A DNA stretch of 64,000 nucleotides from Synechococcus sp. UW140 (GCA_945861595.1 CAMAVE010000001.1:1-64000), one strand, 5' to 3'. Positions 19,922 to 29,561 are shown, counted from the stretch's first letter. Program-made: numbers and translations. The notes: generated from the sequence alone by a model not told the origin.

Positions 19922-20923
19922 GTGCATCAGTTGAGGCATCGCTTGGTTTTCGCGGCATCCCAGGCCACAGCGGACGGTGTCCGGGAAGGCCGCCCGGCGG
20001 CGGCGGAGCTGCAGGCGGCGATCGCCGAACTCAAGCGCCAGCGCAATGCCGTGATCCTGGCCCACTACTACCAGGAGCCCGCCATCCAGGACATCGCCGA
20101 CTTCATTGGCGATTCTCTCGAGCTCTCGCGCAAGGCCGCGGCCACCGAAGCGGATGTGATCGTCTTCTGCGGCGTGCACTTCATGGCCGAAACGGCCAAG
20201 ATCCTCAACCCGGGAAAAACGGTGCTGCTCCCGGATTTGAACGCCGGCTGCAGCCTGGCCGATGCCTGCCCCGCCGACGCCTTTGCCGCCTTCCGCGCCG
20301 CCCATCCCGACCATGTCGTGGTGAGCTACATCAACTGCTCGGCGGCGGTGAAGGCCCAAAGCGACCTGATCTGCACCAGCAGTAACGCGGTGGACCTGAT
20401 CAACCAGCTGCCAGAAGGCCAGCCGATCCTGTTTGCCCCTGACCAGAACCTGGGTCGCTGGGTGCAGCGCCAAAGTGGCCGGGATTTGACCCTCTGGCCC
20501 GGCAGCTGCCAGGTGCATGAAACCTTCAGCGAGCAGGCCCTGATCCAACTCCAACTCGATCACCCCGAGGCCGAGGTGATCGCCCATCCGGAATGCCAGC
20601 AAAACCTCCTTGATCTGGCCGACTTCATCGGCTCGACCAGCAGCCTGCTGCGCCATGCCGCCGACAGCCCGGCGCCCGCCTTCATCGTGCTGACCGAGCC
20701 GGGGATCTTGCACCAGATGGAACGGGCCCTGCCTGAGAAAAGCTTCCACGCCGTGCCCGGCCAGGACGGCTGCAGCTGCAACACCTGTCCCTACATGCGG
20801 CTCAACACCCTGGACAAACTCTGGGACTGCCTCCAGACCCTGGCTCCAGCCATCGACCTGGATGAGGAGCTGCGGCTCCAGGCGTTGGCGCCAATCGAGC
20901 GCATGCTGGCGATGAGCCGCTAA
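19922..20923 (+). CDS. nadA: Quinolinate synthase A
   Basis: [48 protein letters not shown]. Confidence 0.96.
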   Translation: MHQLRHRLVFAASQATADGVREGRPAAAELQAAIAELKRQRNAVILAHYYQEPAIQDIADFIGDSLELSRKAAATEADVIVFCGVHFMAETAKILNPGKTVLLPDLNAGCSLADACPADAFAAFRAAHPDHVVVSYINCSAAVKAQSDLICTSSNAVDLINQLPEGQPILFAPDQNLGRWVQRQSGRDLTLWPGSCQVHETFSEQALIQLQLDHPEAEVIAHPECQQNLLDLADFIGSTSSLLRHAADSPAPAFIVLTEPGILHQMERALPEKSFHAVPGQDGCSCNTCPYMRLNTLDKLWDCLQTLAPAIDLDEELRLQALAPIERMLAMSR

Positions 20924-21013
20924 GTCGGCCCGAGACCGCCCCCCTGCATTCCCCGGCCCTGGAGCGGGCCCTTGGGGTGGGGCTGTTGAGGGAGCCCGGA
21001 CCGGCCGGCGGGA

Positions 21014-21094
21014 TCAGGTCCGTTCGAGCCGCCGCACGATCACGGTCATCAGCACGAGGGAACCGACCAGGGCAATCAGCAGGGCAATGGTCAT
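21014..21094 (-). CDS. Putative 26-aa membrane micro-protein
   Basis: MTIALLIALVGSLVLMTVIVRRLERT*; single TM helix plus basic C-terminus; not in supplied ORF track. Confidence 0.45.
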   Translation of the reverse strand: MTIALLIALVGSLVLMTVIVRRLERT

Positions 21095-21142
21095 GAAATC
21101 GGTGCAAGTCGGGTCCGATTCTCGGGGCTGGCCGGCCAGGCC

Positions 21143-21379
21143 TTAGCCGGCTTCAGCCAGCAACCAATCCGCCATCTCCATCCGCAGGGCATAGGCGTCC
21201 TCAAACGACCCCTCGGCCTCAAGGCTGGCCAGCCGCTGTTCCAGCCAGCTCTGCAACGCGCCCACCCCGTCCATAGATGGGCCGAGGGACTGGCCGAGGG
21301 ACTGGATTAGGGAGTGATCAATGGATGGGCCGATGGGCTGGTCGCCGGGCAATAGCCCCCCATCCAGACAAGGAACCAT
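21143..21379 (-). CDS. Small hypothetical protein (UvrB/C-motif-like helical tail)
   Basis: C-terminal WLEQRLASLEAEGSFEDAYALRMEMADWLLAEAG looks like a constrained helical segment. Confidence 0.55.
   Translation of the reverse strand: MVPCLDGGLLPGDQPIGPSIDHSLIQSLGQSLGPSMDGVGALQSWLEQRLASLEAEGSFEDAYALRMEMADWLLAEAG
21280..21315. repeat. Three 12-bp units GGccgaGGGAcT inside small ORF
   Basis: Units at 21280, 21292 (identical) and 21304 (diverged). Confidence 0.75.
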
Positions 21380-21486
21380 GGGGACACCCCCGACTCAGGC
21401 AAGCCTGATGCAGCGCAGGCGCCCTGGAGGGCAAACGCCTCAGGTGTGCCGCAGGATTGGGATCCGATTCTGCGGTGAGCCAGAGC

Positions 21487-23712
21487 TCAGGGCAGGGCCA
21501 CCAGCCAACGGCCGCCGGCGGCCAGGGCAAGGGCCAGCAGGGAGGCCGCTGGTAGGGCGGAACTGCCGGCGCGCAGCATGCGGCGCAACAGCACCAGCGC
21601 CCCGGCGAGGCCCACCACCACTGCGACGCTCTGGCAGAAGCCGATCACGTGGCTATCGGCCTGCCAACTAGGCATTTGGGCGGCGAATGCGCCATTGAGC
21701 GGGGCGAAGGAGACCTGCAGCACCGTGCCGGCTTCGGCCATGCCCAGGGGTAAGTAGCGGGCCAGCAGCAGCCCCCAGAGCAGGGGGAGTAGAGCGTAGA
21801 GAATCCGGCGCAGGCGCTGGGGCGCGAACCAGGGCCGCATCAACAGGAAGACCAAGGACGGCAGGGCCAGTGCCAGGGCGCCGAAGGCCAGCCGCGGTAG
21901 CAACGGACCCTCGCTGAGGCTGGCCGGGGCCAGGGGCAGGGACCCCAGCAGCCGCTGCCAGTGGTGCAGGGTCAGGTCACCCGCCAACACGAGGAACAGG
22001 CCTGCTTCCGCAGCCGGCGCGTCCAGGTCCCGCTGCAGGTCGGCGGCGGGCGGACGCAGGCTCAGCTGCACCGAGCGGTGCGGACAGGCCTGGGCGCAAC
22101 TCATGCACAGGACGCAGTTGCGGTTGTTGCTCAGGTGGGCCGGGTGGGTGCCGAGCGGGCAGCCGGCCGTGGCCAGGCCTTCGCCGTGGGCGGGACCGCC
22201 TTTGAAACAGCCGTAGGTGCTGCAGCTGCCACTGCAGGTGCCCACCTGGGCGCGCAATTCCAGGATCGAGAGCTTGGCAAACAGGCCGTTCATACCGCCA
22301 ACCGGGCACAAATAGCGGCACCAAAAGCGCTTCTCAAAGCGCAACGAACCGATCACGGCCCCGGCGGTGATCAACAGCAGCAGGCAACTGCTCAGCCAGG
22401 CGGTGTTCTCCAGGTCCCAGACCGCTTCCCAGAGCAGGATTGCGGCAAAGCCGGAGGCCAGCAGGGGCGCAGCCCAGTCGTCACTGCATCCCCTTGGCCA
22501 TTCCGCCGGTGTCCAGCCCAGCAGCCGGGCCAGCCGTTGGCTGATCTCGCCCCACACCATGAAGGGGCAAACCGCGCACCAGAGCCGCCCCACCAGGGGG
22601 TAGCTCAGCAGGATCAGGGGCCACCACCAGGCCCAGAACAGGGTGAGGCCGCCGTTGTGGGCCCGGTCCTGGGGCCCCATCCACAACCAGAGGTTCACCA
22701 GCACAAACAGCCAGCTGACCAGGCCGAACAGCACCACCGTCCATACCCGGGGATTGCGCAGCCAGTCGCGCAGGCCTGGTTTCCAGCGCCAGAGGTCGAA
22801 ACGAAAGCGCTGTTGGCGCACCGGCGTCCAGAAGACCTCCTCCGGCAATGGGGCCAATTCCGCTCCCGTGGCCTTGCCGCTAGGGCTGGCGGTAGCAGGC
22901 CGGGCCTGCTGCAGGGCCCGGTTGAGCAGCTCTTCGAGTTCCTGCAGATTGCCGGGAAAGTCGTAGCTCTGGAGCCGCTTGATCACCGCCTCCGGCACCT
23001 GGGGGGGCTGGCGCCAACCGAGGGGGCGGCTGCGCATCCGCACGCTGTAGCGCACCCATTCGCCCAGGTCCTGGCGCCGCACCCGCAGGGGCGGCACCCG
23101 GATCGAGAGGCAGTGGCGATCCACTGCCGGCACGGCCACTTCCGAGGTGAAGTACACGCGGCCGGGGAACTGGTGCAAGCTGCCGCCCGGGCCACCGGCG
23201 CGCCATTGCCCCGTATCGGCGAGGGTCAGCAGGGCCTGCTGCAGGCGGGCGGGCACCTGGTCGATTTTGTTGATCAGCAGGGCGCCGCTGCCGAGGCTCT
23301 CGAGCAGGGACCCGGCCCCATCGCTGCTGGCGGAGCCGAACAGTTCGGCCCCATCCTCCCGCAGCAGGGCACCATCGAGCCGCACCATCAGCTGGCGGCG
23401 GGCAGGGGAGCCAAAATGGATCAGGGCCGCCAGGTTGTCCTTCTCCAGGCCGGGCTCGCCGCTGATCAGCACGGGCTGGGCCGCGCCATCTTCGGAGGCC
23501 TGGCGCACGGCCTCCCGCAGCCGGGTGGCGTAGCGGCTGCTGCCAACAATGCCGCGGCGGGCGCGCACCACCAGGTGGGGCGCCAAACGCTGGAACCTTT
23601 CGGCGCTGGGCATGGGGGCCTGGGCCATCGCCAGGGCGCGGCTGGCGGCTGGCTCCGCCCCCGGGCGATCAGAACAGGGGGACTCCGCTGCTGGACTGGG
23701 TTGGTCGACCAT
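21487..23712 (-). CDS. Degenerate sigma54-activator-like AAA+ domain fused to NapH/CcoG-like 4Fe-4S polyferredoxin membrane domain
   Basis: N-half: VLISGEPGLEKDNLAALIHFGS, ELFGSASSDGAGSLLESLGSGALLINKIDQVPARLQQALL, PGNLQELEELLNRAL. C-half: TM helices, LWCAVCPF, FWCRYLCPVGGMNGLF, NCVLCMSCAQACPHRSV. Confidence 0.85.
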   Translation of the reverse strand: MVDQPSPAAESPCSDRPGAEPAASRALAMAQAPMPSAERFQRLAPHLVVRARRGIVGSSRYATRLREAVRQASEDGAAQPVLISGEPGLEKDNLAALIHFGSPARRQLMVRLDGALLREDGAELFGSASSDGAGSLLESLGSGALLINKIDQVPARLQQALLTLADTGQWRAGGPGGSLHQFPGRVYFTSEVAVPAVDRHCLSIRVPPLRVRRQDLGEWVRYSVRMRSRPLGWRQPPQVPEAVIKRLQSYDFPGNLQELEELLNRALQQARPATASPSGKATGAELAPLPEEVFWTPVRQQRFRFDLWRWKPGLRDWLRNPRVWTVVLFGLVSWLFVLVNLWLWMGPQDRAHNGGLTLFWAWWWPLILLSYPLVGRLWCAVCPFMVWGEISQRLARLLGWTPAEWPRGCSDDWAAPLLASGFAAILLWEAVWDLENTAWLSSCLLLLITAGAVIGSLRFEKRFWCRYLCPVGGMNGLFAKLSILELRAQVGTCSGSCSTYGCFKGGPAHGEGLATAGCPLGTHPAHLSNNRNCVLCMSCAQACPHRSVQLSLRPPAADLQRDLDAPAAEAGLFLVLAGDLTLHHWQRLLGSLPLAPASLSEGPLLPRLAFGALALALPSLVFLLMRPWFAPQRLRRILYALLPLLWGLLLARYLPLGMAEAGTVLQVSFAPLNGAFAAQMPSWQADSHVIGFCQSVAVVVGLAGALVLLRRMLRAGSSALPAASLLALALAAGGRWLVALP

Positions 23713-23793
23713 GGGGCCCGGCGCGGCTTCCACCCATTCTCGGCTGGACCCCAAGAACCGCACCACAGAACGGCCCGGGCGTTTGCGGGCTAG

Positions 23794-24405
23794 ATGATGG
23801 GGAGCCCTGCACCCCCTATGGCCATGGGCCTCACCCTGTTTGGCGGCCTGCGCAGCCGCGCCTCGATGCCCCGCTGGTACATGGCCGAAAGGGGCATTGC
23901 CTATGACTGGACCCTGGTGGACATGGGCGCCAAGGAGCACCACCAGGCCCCCTTTTTGGCGATCAATCCCTTCGGCAAGGTGCCGGCCCTAATCGACACC
24001 GATCCGGCCCTGCCGGGGGGCGAACTGCGCCTGTTTGAAAGTGGCGCAATCCTGCTCTATCTGGCCGAGCGCCACGGCCAGGACTTCCGCAACGCCGCCG
24101 ACCGGGCCCTGGCCCAGCAATGGGTGCTGTTTGCCAATGCCTCCTTGGCCCCGGCCCTGTTCAACCCCGGCCAGCGGGAGACGGAATTTCCCCGCTTGCT
24201 GGGGGTGCTGAACGGGTTGTTGGTGCCGGGCGGATCAATCACTGGCGGCGAGTGGGGCGTAGCCGATTGCGCCATCAATGCCCACCTGGCCTACCTGCCG
24301 ATTTTCTTTCCCCAGATCGATCTCTCCCCTTGGCCGGCCGTGGAAGCCACGATCCGCCTCACCCAGGAACGCCCCGCCTACCAGCAAGCCATGGCCGTGA
24401 GTTAA
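23794..24405 (+). CDS. Glutathione S-transferase family protein
   Basis: LFGGLRSRASMPRWYMAERGIAYDWTLVDM...NPFGKVPALID...LFESGAILLYLAE. Confidence 0.9.
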   Translation: MMGSPAPPMAMGLTLFGGLRSRASMPRWYMAERGIAYDWTLVDMGAKEHHQAPFLAINPFGKVPALIDTDPALPGGELRLFESGAILLYLAERHGQDFRNAADRALAQQWVLFANASLAPALFNPGQRETEFPRLLGVLNGLLVPGGSITGGEWGVADCAINAHLAYLPIFFPQIDLSPWPAVEATIRLTQERPAYQQAMAVS

Positions 24406-24495
24406 GGGTTTCGCTCTAGAGGGCTTTGATCTTTCAGGCTTCGCTCTTAAGAGCTTCGATCTCAAGGATTTCGCCCTAAGGGGCTTCGCCCAGGG
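24406..24495. repeat. Six tandem 15-bp units, consensus GGGCTTCGCTCTnAA
   Basis: Units at 24406, 24421, 24436, 24451, 24466 and 24481, directly after the GST stop codon. Confidence 0.9.
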
Positions 24496-24515
24496 GCTGG
24501 GCCAAACCGGGTCCC

Positions 24516-26057
24516 TTGACGGGAGGCCCTCCCGACGACCAGCGTTATGCAGCATCTTGGGCCACGGGTCGTCAGTTCTTGGAGAGTTCCCAGGCCAGGC
24601 CCCAACGCCGGAAGCGCCCCCATTACCAACGCAAACGCTGGCTGACGATCGCCATCCCCATGGGCACCCTGATCGCCCTGGTGGCGATTGCACCGCCCCT
24701 GCCGCCGCGGCCCTCGCCCAACAGCCTGCAGCAGCAGGCCAACCCCCAGGGCAAAGCCTTCCGCTATCTGCCTGACAAGGACGTCTTCGCCCTGGACTTT
24801 GATCCGCGCAAGGTGAGGATTGGCCTGCTGGAGGGCTGGGACCGGGAACAGGAGGCCTACCGCGATCCCACCGCCCTGGCCTATGTGTCGGGGCCGATGT
24901 ATGAGCGCCATGTCAATAGCAATGGCCAGGAAACCACCGTGCCCTTGGGGGACATCAAGCTGGGGGACCAGGTGTGGCGCGGCACCAACCGGACTGCCGC
25001 CCGCCAACGGGCCTATGTGGGCATCCGCCACGACGGACATGTGGACTTTGGCTTTGGCGAATTAACACCCAAACGGGCCGCCCTCTATGACACCTTCATC
25101 GGCGGACTCCATAGCATTTACAACGATCTAGAGGCGCCGCCAGCGGCCTACAAGGGCGCCTACAGCATCAGCATGGGCCAGCAGATTCGCTATTTTCTGC
25201 CGCGGATTCGCATGCTGATCGGCCTGCGCTCCGATGGCCGGCTCGAAGTGTTGATGAGCCGCGATGGCCTCACCCTGGAGCAAACCCGCGCCCTAGCGAG
25301 GGAACGGGGCCTAGTGGCGGCCTACCTGCCCGACCATGCCTCCAAAAGCCGCTTCATCATTCCTGGCGTCAAGGGCTTCAATGACGAAGATGCCAACTGG
25401 ATCAGCGGCGGCGCCACCAGCTTTGTGCATGTGCCCTACATGTTGCGGCTGAGTGAACGGTCCGTGCCCCTGCAGGGCTCCCTGCTCGCCAACCTCTCCC
25501 CCCACCTGGAGGAGGCCGGCTGCCCCAACCCCTGGCAGTGCGGCAAAACCCTGGGCAGTCAGATCCTCGATCGGGCCCTGGCGGGCTTCAACCGGTTGAT
25601 GGAGCAGGGGGTGGAGCCGATTGCCCGCATGATCTGGGCCCCCCAGGGCGGCAGGAAAGGTCCCCAGCGCCCGGCCCAAAGCGCCCCCCTGCGCGAACCG
25701 CCGATCACGGCCGATCCCTTCGCCCTGCGCCAGTTGCAGCAAAGCAACCAGCCCTCCTCACCCAGGTCCCTGCCCCTGGCCCCGGACCTGCCGGCACCGG
25801 TGTTGCTGGAGGAGGGCCAGACCCTGCCCCAGGAGATCACGGGCCCGAAATCCCCCTGCCAGGGGAGCGATTGTGCAACCACCCCGGCCGATGGCCTGGT
25901 GGGCCCGGAGCGGCCCGGCGACACCAGATCTCCCAGCGCCAACGCCCCGGCCCAGGAGCCCGCAGGCATGCCCTCCGGCGCCCCCACCAGCCAGCTGCCT
26001 GCAGCAACACCATTGGTGCCACCACCGCCCCTCTTGCCGCCACCGCCCGTGCGCTGA
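24516..26057 (+). CDS. Conserved-looking hypothetical with N-terminal TM anchor and Pro-rich C-terminus
   Basis: Long ORF; RKRWLTIAIPMGTLIALVAIAPPLPP anchor, globular body, low-complexity tail. Confidence 0.7.
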   Translation: MTGGPPDDQRYAASWATGRQFLESSQARPQRRKRPHYQRKRWLTIAIPMGTLIALVAIAPPLPPRPSPNSLQQQANPQGKAFRYLPDKDVFALDFDPRKVRIGLLEGWDREQEAYRDPTALAYVSGPMYERHVNSNGQETTVPLGDIKLGDQVWRGTNRTAARQRAYVGIRHDGHVDFGFGELTPKRAALYDTFIGGLHSIYNDLEAPPAAYKGAYSISMGQQIRYFLPRIRMLIGLRSDGRLEVLMSRDGLTLEQTRALARERGLVAAYLPDHASKSRFIIPGVKGFNDEDANWISGGATSFVHVPYMLRLSERSVPLQGSLLANLSPHLEEAGCPNPWQCGKTLGSQILDRALAGFNRLMEQGVEPIARMIWAPQGGRKGPQRPAQSAPLREPPITADPFALRQLQQSNQPSSPRSLPLAPDLPAPVLLEEGQTLPQEITGPKSPCQGSDCATTPADGLVGPERPGDTRSPSANAPAQEPAGMPSGAPTSQLPAATPLVPPPPLLPPPPVR

Positions 26058-26124
26058 AGGGAACTGAATCCTCAGACGACTAGAGCCGCTAGGGCTCCAA
26101 CCGCTGCCCCGAGACCCTCCAGGC

Positions 26125-26589
26125 TCAGCCGACCGCCGCCAGCGCCCGCACCACATCGCCGCGGGTCAATACGCCCACCAGATGGGTTCCATCGAGCACA
26201 AACAGGCGCTGCACGCTCTTGTCGTGCAGTTGCTTGGCCGCCGCGGGCAGGCCCAACTCGCTGCTGCAGCTATGGGGCTTGCTGCCCATTACCTCGCCGA
26301 CGCTGTTGCCGAGGACCTGGTGGACCTCCTTGTCCCACTGCAGGGGATTGCGCAGGTAGATCACCGCATCGAGCAACATCACGTAGGGGCCAGGATCAAA
26401 GCCGCTTTCGCGCACCATCAGGTCCTGCTCGCTCAGTTCGCCCACGAGGGCGCCACTGGCATCGAGCACGGGTAGGCCACTGAAGTGGTGCTCACTCATC
26501 AATTGGACCGCCTCCTGCAGGGGGGTGTCCGTGCGCACGCTGATCACCGGCGTTGACATCACATCGGCGACGCGCTGGGCCACAACCAT
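26125..26589 (-). CDS. CBS-domain pair protein
   Basis: VADVMSTPVISVRTDTPLQEAVQLMSEHHFSGLPVLDASGALVGELSEQDLM ... LVGVLTRGDVVRAL. Confidence 0.92.
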   Translation of the reverse strand: MVVAQRVADVMSTPVISVRTDTPLQEAVQLMSEHHFSGLPVLDASGALVGELSEQDLMVRESGFDPGPYVMLLDAVIYLRNPLQWDKEVHQVLGNSVGEVMGSKPHSCSSELGLPAAAKQLHDKSVQRLFVLDGTHLVGVLTRGDVVRALAAVG

Positions 26590-26673
26590 GGATCGGGATC
26601 GGTTCCCGCCATTGTGCCCGCAGGAGAGAGGCTCGCCGGCGGCGAGGATTGGGGCGAAGAGCGGAGCATTTGC

Positions 26674-27240
26674 ATGGCTGAGCTGATTCGCGCCCGCCAG
26701 CTCGCCGATGGCCTCACCCTGGGCCGGGCCGTGATCGGTCTGCCCCTGCTGCTAGCCCTGGTGAACGGCGCCGAAGCCCTGGCCTGGCTGCTGTTACTGC
26801 TCGGGGGCCTGAGCGATGCGGCCGATGGCTGGCTGGCCCGGCGCAGCGGCGGTGGTTCGGTCTGGGGGGCCCGGCTCGATCCGCTCACCGACAAGATCCT
26901 GATCAGCGCGCCCCTGCTCTGGCTGGGGGCGACGGGTGTCCTGCCCCTTTGGGCCGTGTGGCTGCTGCTGGCCCGCGAACTCTTGATCTCGGGCTGGCGC
27001 GCCGGCCAGGGCAGCGGTGGGCCGGCCTCAGCGGCCGGCAAGGCCAAGACGATCCTGCAATTCGCCTCCTTGCTGCTGCTGCTTTGGCCCTGCGACTGGG
27101 GCCTGGGCACCCCCCCAGCGGTTGGCCTGGTGGAGTGGCTGCACTGGGCGGGCTTCCTGCTGTTCTGGCCCTCGTTGCTGCTGGCCCTCACCTCGGCCCT
27201 GGGCTACCTGCGGGCCGGATCACGGCCCAGTTCGCCCTAG
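26674..27240 (+). CDS. pgsA: CDP-alcohol phosphatidyltransferase family (PgsA-like)
   Basis: LSDAADGWLARRSGGGSVWGARLDPLTDK matches CDP-AP motif DG-x2-AR-x8-G-x3-D-x3-D. Confidence 0.88.
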   Translation: MAELIRARQLADGLTLGRAVIGLPLLLALVNGAEALAWLLLLLGGLSDAADGWLARRSGGGSVWGARLDPLTDKILISAPLLWLGATGVLPLWAVWLLLARELLISGWRAGQGSGGPASAAGKAKTILQFASLLLLLWPCDWGLGTPPAVGLVEWLHWAGFLLFWPSLLLALTSALGYLRAGSRPSSP

Positions 27241-28154
27241 GCCAGCAGGGCGTCGTCGCCACTGAAATCGGGGCTGCTGGACGGCCGCAGGGCGTAGTCG
27301 TTGGTGAAGGAATCGGCCAGGCTGCGGGCCAGATCAAAGCGGGGTTCCCAGGCCAGTTCCCGCTGGAGCCGATGGATATCGGTGAGGAAATGGGCCAGGC
27401 GCAGGGGGAAGGCCTTGCGGGCCTTGGGATCGAGGCGGGAGGGATCGAAGCTACGGATCTCCACGGCTGCGGGATCCTTGCCGCAGGCCACCGCCGCAGC
27501 CGCCACCAGGCCCCGGAAGGTGACGCCCTGGGCACCGCTGCAGTTGTAGATGCGGTTGGTGGCCGCCTCGACGCCGATGCTGGCGGCCATGGCGCTGGCC
27601 AGGTCATCCACATGGCCCAGCTGGGTGATCGTGGTGCCATCGCCGGGCAGGGGTACAGGCCGGCCGTGGACGATGCGATCAAAGAACCAGCGCTCCACCG
27701 GGTTGTAATTACCGGCGCCAATGATGTAGGTGGGCCGGAAACTGGTGAAGGGGATTGCTTCGGCCCGCAACCAGGCCTCCGTTTCCGCCTTACCGGCGTG
27801 GCGGCTGGCCGGATCAATCGGGGCCTCCTCGTCCAGGGGCCAGAGCTCGCTATCGGCGTAGACCCCAGCGGAACTCACATAAACGAAGCGGTGGCTGGGG
27901 GCACCGGTCTGCTCGATCACGGCCCGGCTATCGGCGAGGCTGCGGCCGGAGCTATCGATGATCACGTCGAAACGGCGGCCCGCCAGCAGGCCCAGGCCCT
28001 CGGCCGTGGTGCGATCGCCCTGGAGGTGCTCAACCCCTTGCGGCAGGGGCTGCCGGCCGCGGGTGAACAGGCTGAGGCTGTGGCCGGCGGCCAGCAGCTG
28101 GGCCACCAGGGGCCTGCCGATGAAGCGCGTGCCGCCCATCACCAAAATCTGCAC
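27237..28154 (-). CDS. NAD-dependent epimerase/dehydratase, CSP41-like
   Basis: QILVMGGTRFIGRPLVAQLLAAGH; VYVSSAGVYADSE; start inferred at GTG 28154. Confidence 0.88.
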   Translation of the reverse strand: MQILVMGGTRFIGRPLVAQLLAAGHSLSLFTRGRQPLPQGVEHLQGDRTTAEGLGLLAGRRFDVIIDSSGRSLADSRAVIEQTGAPSHRFVYVSSAGVYADSELWPLDEEAPIDPASRHAGKAETEAWLRAEAIPFTSFRPTYIIGAGNYNPVERWFFDRIVHGRPVPLPGDGTTITQLGHVDDLASAMAASIGVEAATNRIYNCSGAQGVTFRGLVAAAAVACGKDPAAVEIRSFDPSRLDPKARKAFPLRLAHFLTDIHRLQRELAWEPRFDLARSLADSFTNDYALRPSSSPDFSGDDALLA

Positions 28155-28244
28155 CGCGCCAGCCCAAAACTGGCGCCATTCAAACCCGGCTGGCCCCCTA
28201 GGCCTGCGGCCAAGATGGCGCCAGCGACCCGACTCCCCACAACC

Positions 28245-29015
28245 ATGGAGATCATTCCCGCCATTGATTTGTTGGGGGGCCAGTGCGTGCGCCTGCACCA
28301 GGGCGATTACGACCAGGTGACCCGCTTCAGCGATGACCCGGTGGCCCAGGCCCTGGAGTGGCAACGCCAGGGGGCCAGCCGCCTTCACCTGGTGGATCTT
28401 GATGGCGCCCGCAGTGGCGAACCGACCAACGATCAGGTGGTCAAGGCGATCACCACGGCCCTTTCGATTCCGGTGCAGCTGGGCGGCGGCGTGCGCACGG
28501 CCGAGCGGGCCGAAGACCTGCTGGCCTTCGGCCTCGACCGGGTCATCCTCGGCACGGTGGCGGTGGAGCAGCCCGAGCTCGTGCGCCAGCTGGCCAGCCG
28601 CCATCCGGGCCGAATCCTCGTTGGCATCGATGCCAAGCAGGGTCGGGTGGCGACCCGGGGCTGGATTGACGAGAGCCCCTTGGAAGCCACGGCCCTTGCG
28701 ACCAGCTTCGAGGGCAGCGGCGTAGCGGCGATCATCAGCACCGATATCGCCACCGACGGCACCCTGGCCGGCCCCAACCTGGACTCCCTGCGGGCCATGG
28801 CCCAGGCCAGCTCGATTCCAGTGATCGCCTCCGGTGGGATCGGCAGCCTGGCCGATCTGCTGTCCCTGCTCTCGTTGGCGCCCCTGGGGGTGACGGGAGT
28901 GATTGTGGGGCGGGCGCTCTATGACGGCCAGGTGGACCTGGCCGAGGCCCTGCAAGCGATTGGGCCAGCCCGGCTGCAGGACCCCCCTGGCATGGGTATT
29001 GGGTCTATAACATAG
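28245..29015 (+). CDS. hisA: HisA, phosphoribosylformimino-5-aminoimidazole carboxamide ribotide isomerase
   Basis: MEIIPAIDLLGGQCVRLHQGDYDQVTRF; VQLGGGVRT; IISTDIATDGTLAGPN. Confidence 0.95.
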   Translation: MEIIPAIDLLGGQCVRLHQGDYDQVTRFSDDPVAQALEWQRQGASRLHLVDLDGARSGEPTNDQVVKAITTALSIPVQLGGGVRTAERAEDLLAFGLDRVILGTVAVEQPELVRQLASRHPGRILVGIDAKQGRVATRGWIDESPLEATALATSFEGSGVAAIISTDIATDGTLAGPNLDSLRAMAQASSIPVIASGGIGSLADLLSLLSLAPLGVTGVIVGRALYDGQVDLAEALQAIGPARLQDPPGMGIGSIT

Positions 29016-29036
29016 GGAGATCTTCTCGTTGCCCCG

Positions 29037-29561
29037 GTGCCTGCCCCCAAGCCAGCGTCACACCCGGCAGGCGTGGCCAATTCCAACGGGGCAACGCCGC
29101 CCCAGGCCCCCAGGGCTGGATCCAGCCCTGGGGGGATCCATTGCGCTAATGAGGCATCAAGTTCCGTCGATGAGGCATTCCTGCGCTGCCGCGACCTGGG
29201 CATGCGCCTGAGCCGCCAACGCAAGATGGTGCTCTCCCTGCTCTGGGACACCCAGGACCATCTCAGCGCCCGCGACATCTTTGAGCAGCTCAATGCCGAA
29301 GGCCGGGCCATCGGCCATACGTCGGTGTACCAAAACCTCGAGGCCCTGCAATCGGCTGGAGTGATCGAATGCCTCGATCGGGCCACCGGACGCCTCTACG
29401 GCTATCGCAGCGATCCCCACAGCCATCTCACCTGCAGTGACTCTGGGGCCATCCTGGATCTGGACATCCACCTGCCCCCCGACTTGATCGCCCGCATCGA
29501 AGCGCTCACGGGCTTTGAGATCGAGTCCTACACCCTGCAACTCACCGGCCACCGACGCTGA
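29037..29561 (+). CDS. Fur-family regulator, PerR-like, lacking both CxxC pairs
   Basis: RLSRQRKMVLSLLWDTQDHLSARDIFEQLNAEGRAIGHTSVYQNLEALQSAGVIECLDRATGRLYGYRSDPHSHLTCSDSGAI. Confidence 0.85.
   Translation: MPAPKPASHPAGVANSNGATPPQAPRAGSSPGGIHCANEASSSVDEAFLRCRDLGMRLSRQRKMVLSLLWDTQDHLSARDIFEQLNAEGRAIGHTSVYQNLEALQSAGVIECLDRATGRLYGYRSDPHSHLTCSDSGAILDLDIHLPPDLIARIEALTGFEIESYTLQLTGHRR

Noticed and set aside
21961-23793. 610-aa plus-strand ORF
   Set aside because: Fully antisense to the AAA+/polyferredoxin gene; composition (Q/A/G/H/P-rich) is a high-G+C shadow frame
26949-28244. N-terminal extension of the 688-aa ORF containing hisA
   Set aside because: Antisense to the epimerase gene and overlaps pgsA; only the HisA part from 28245 is credible
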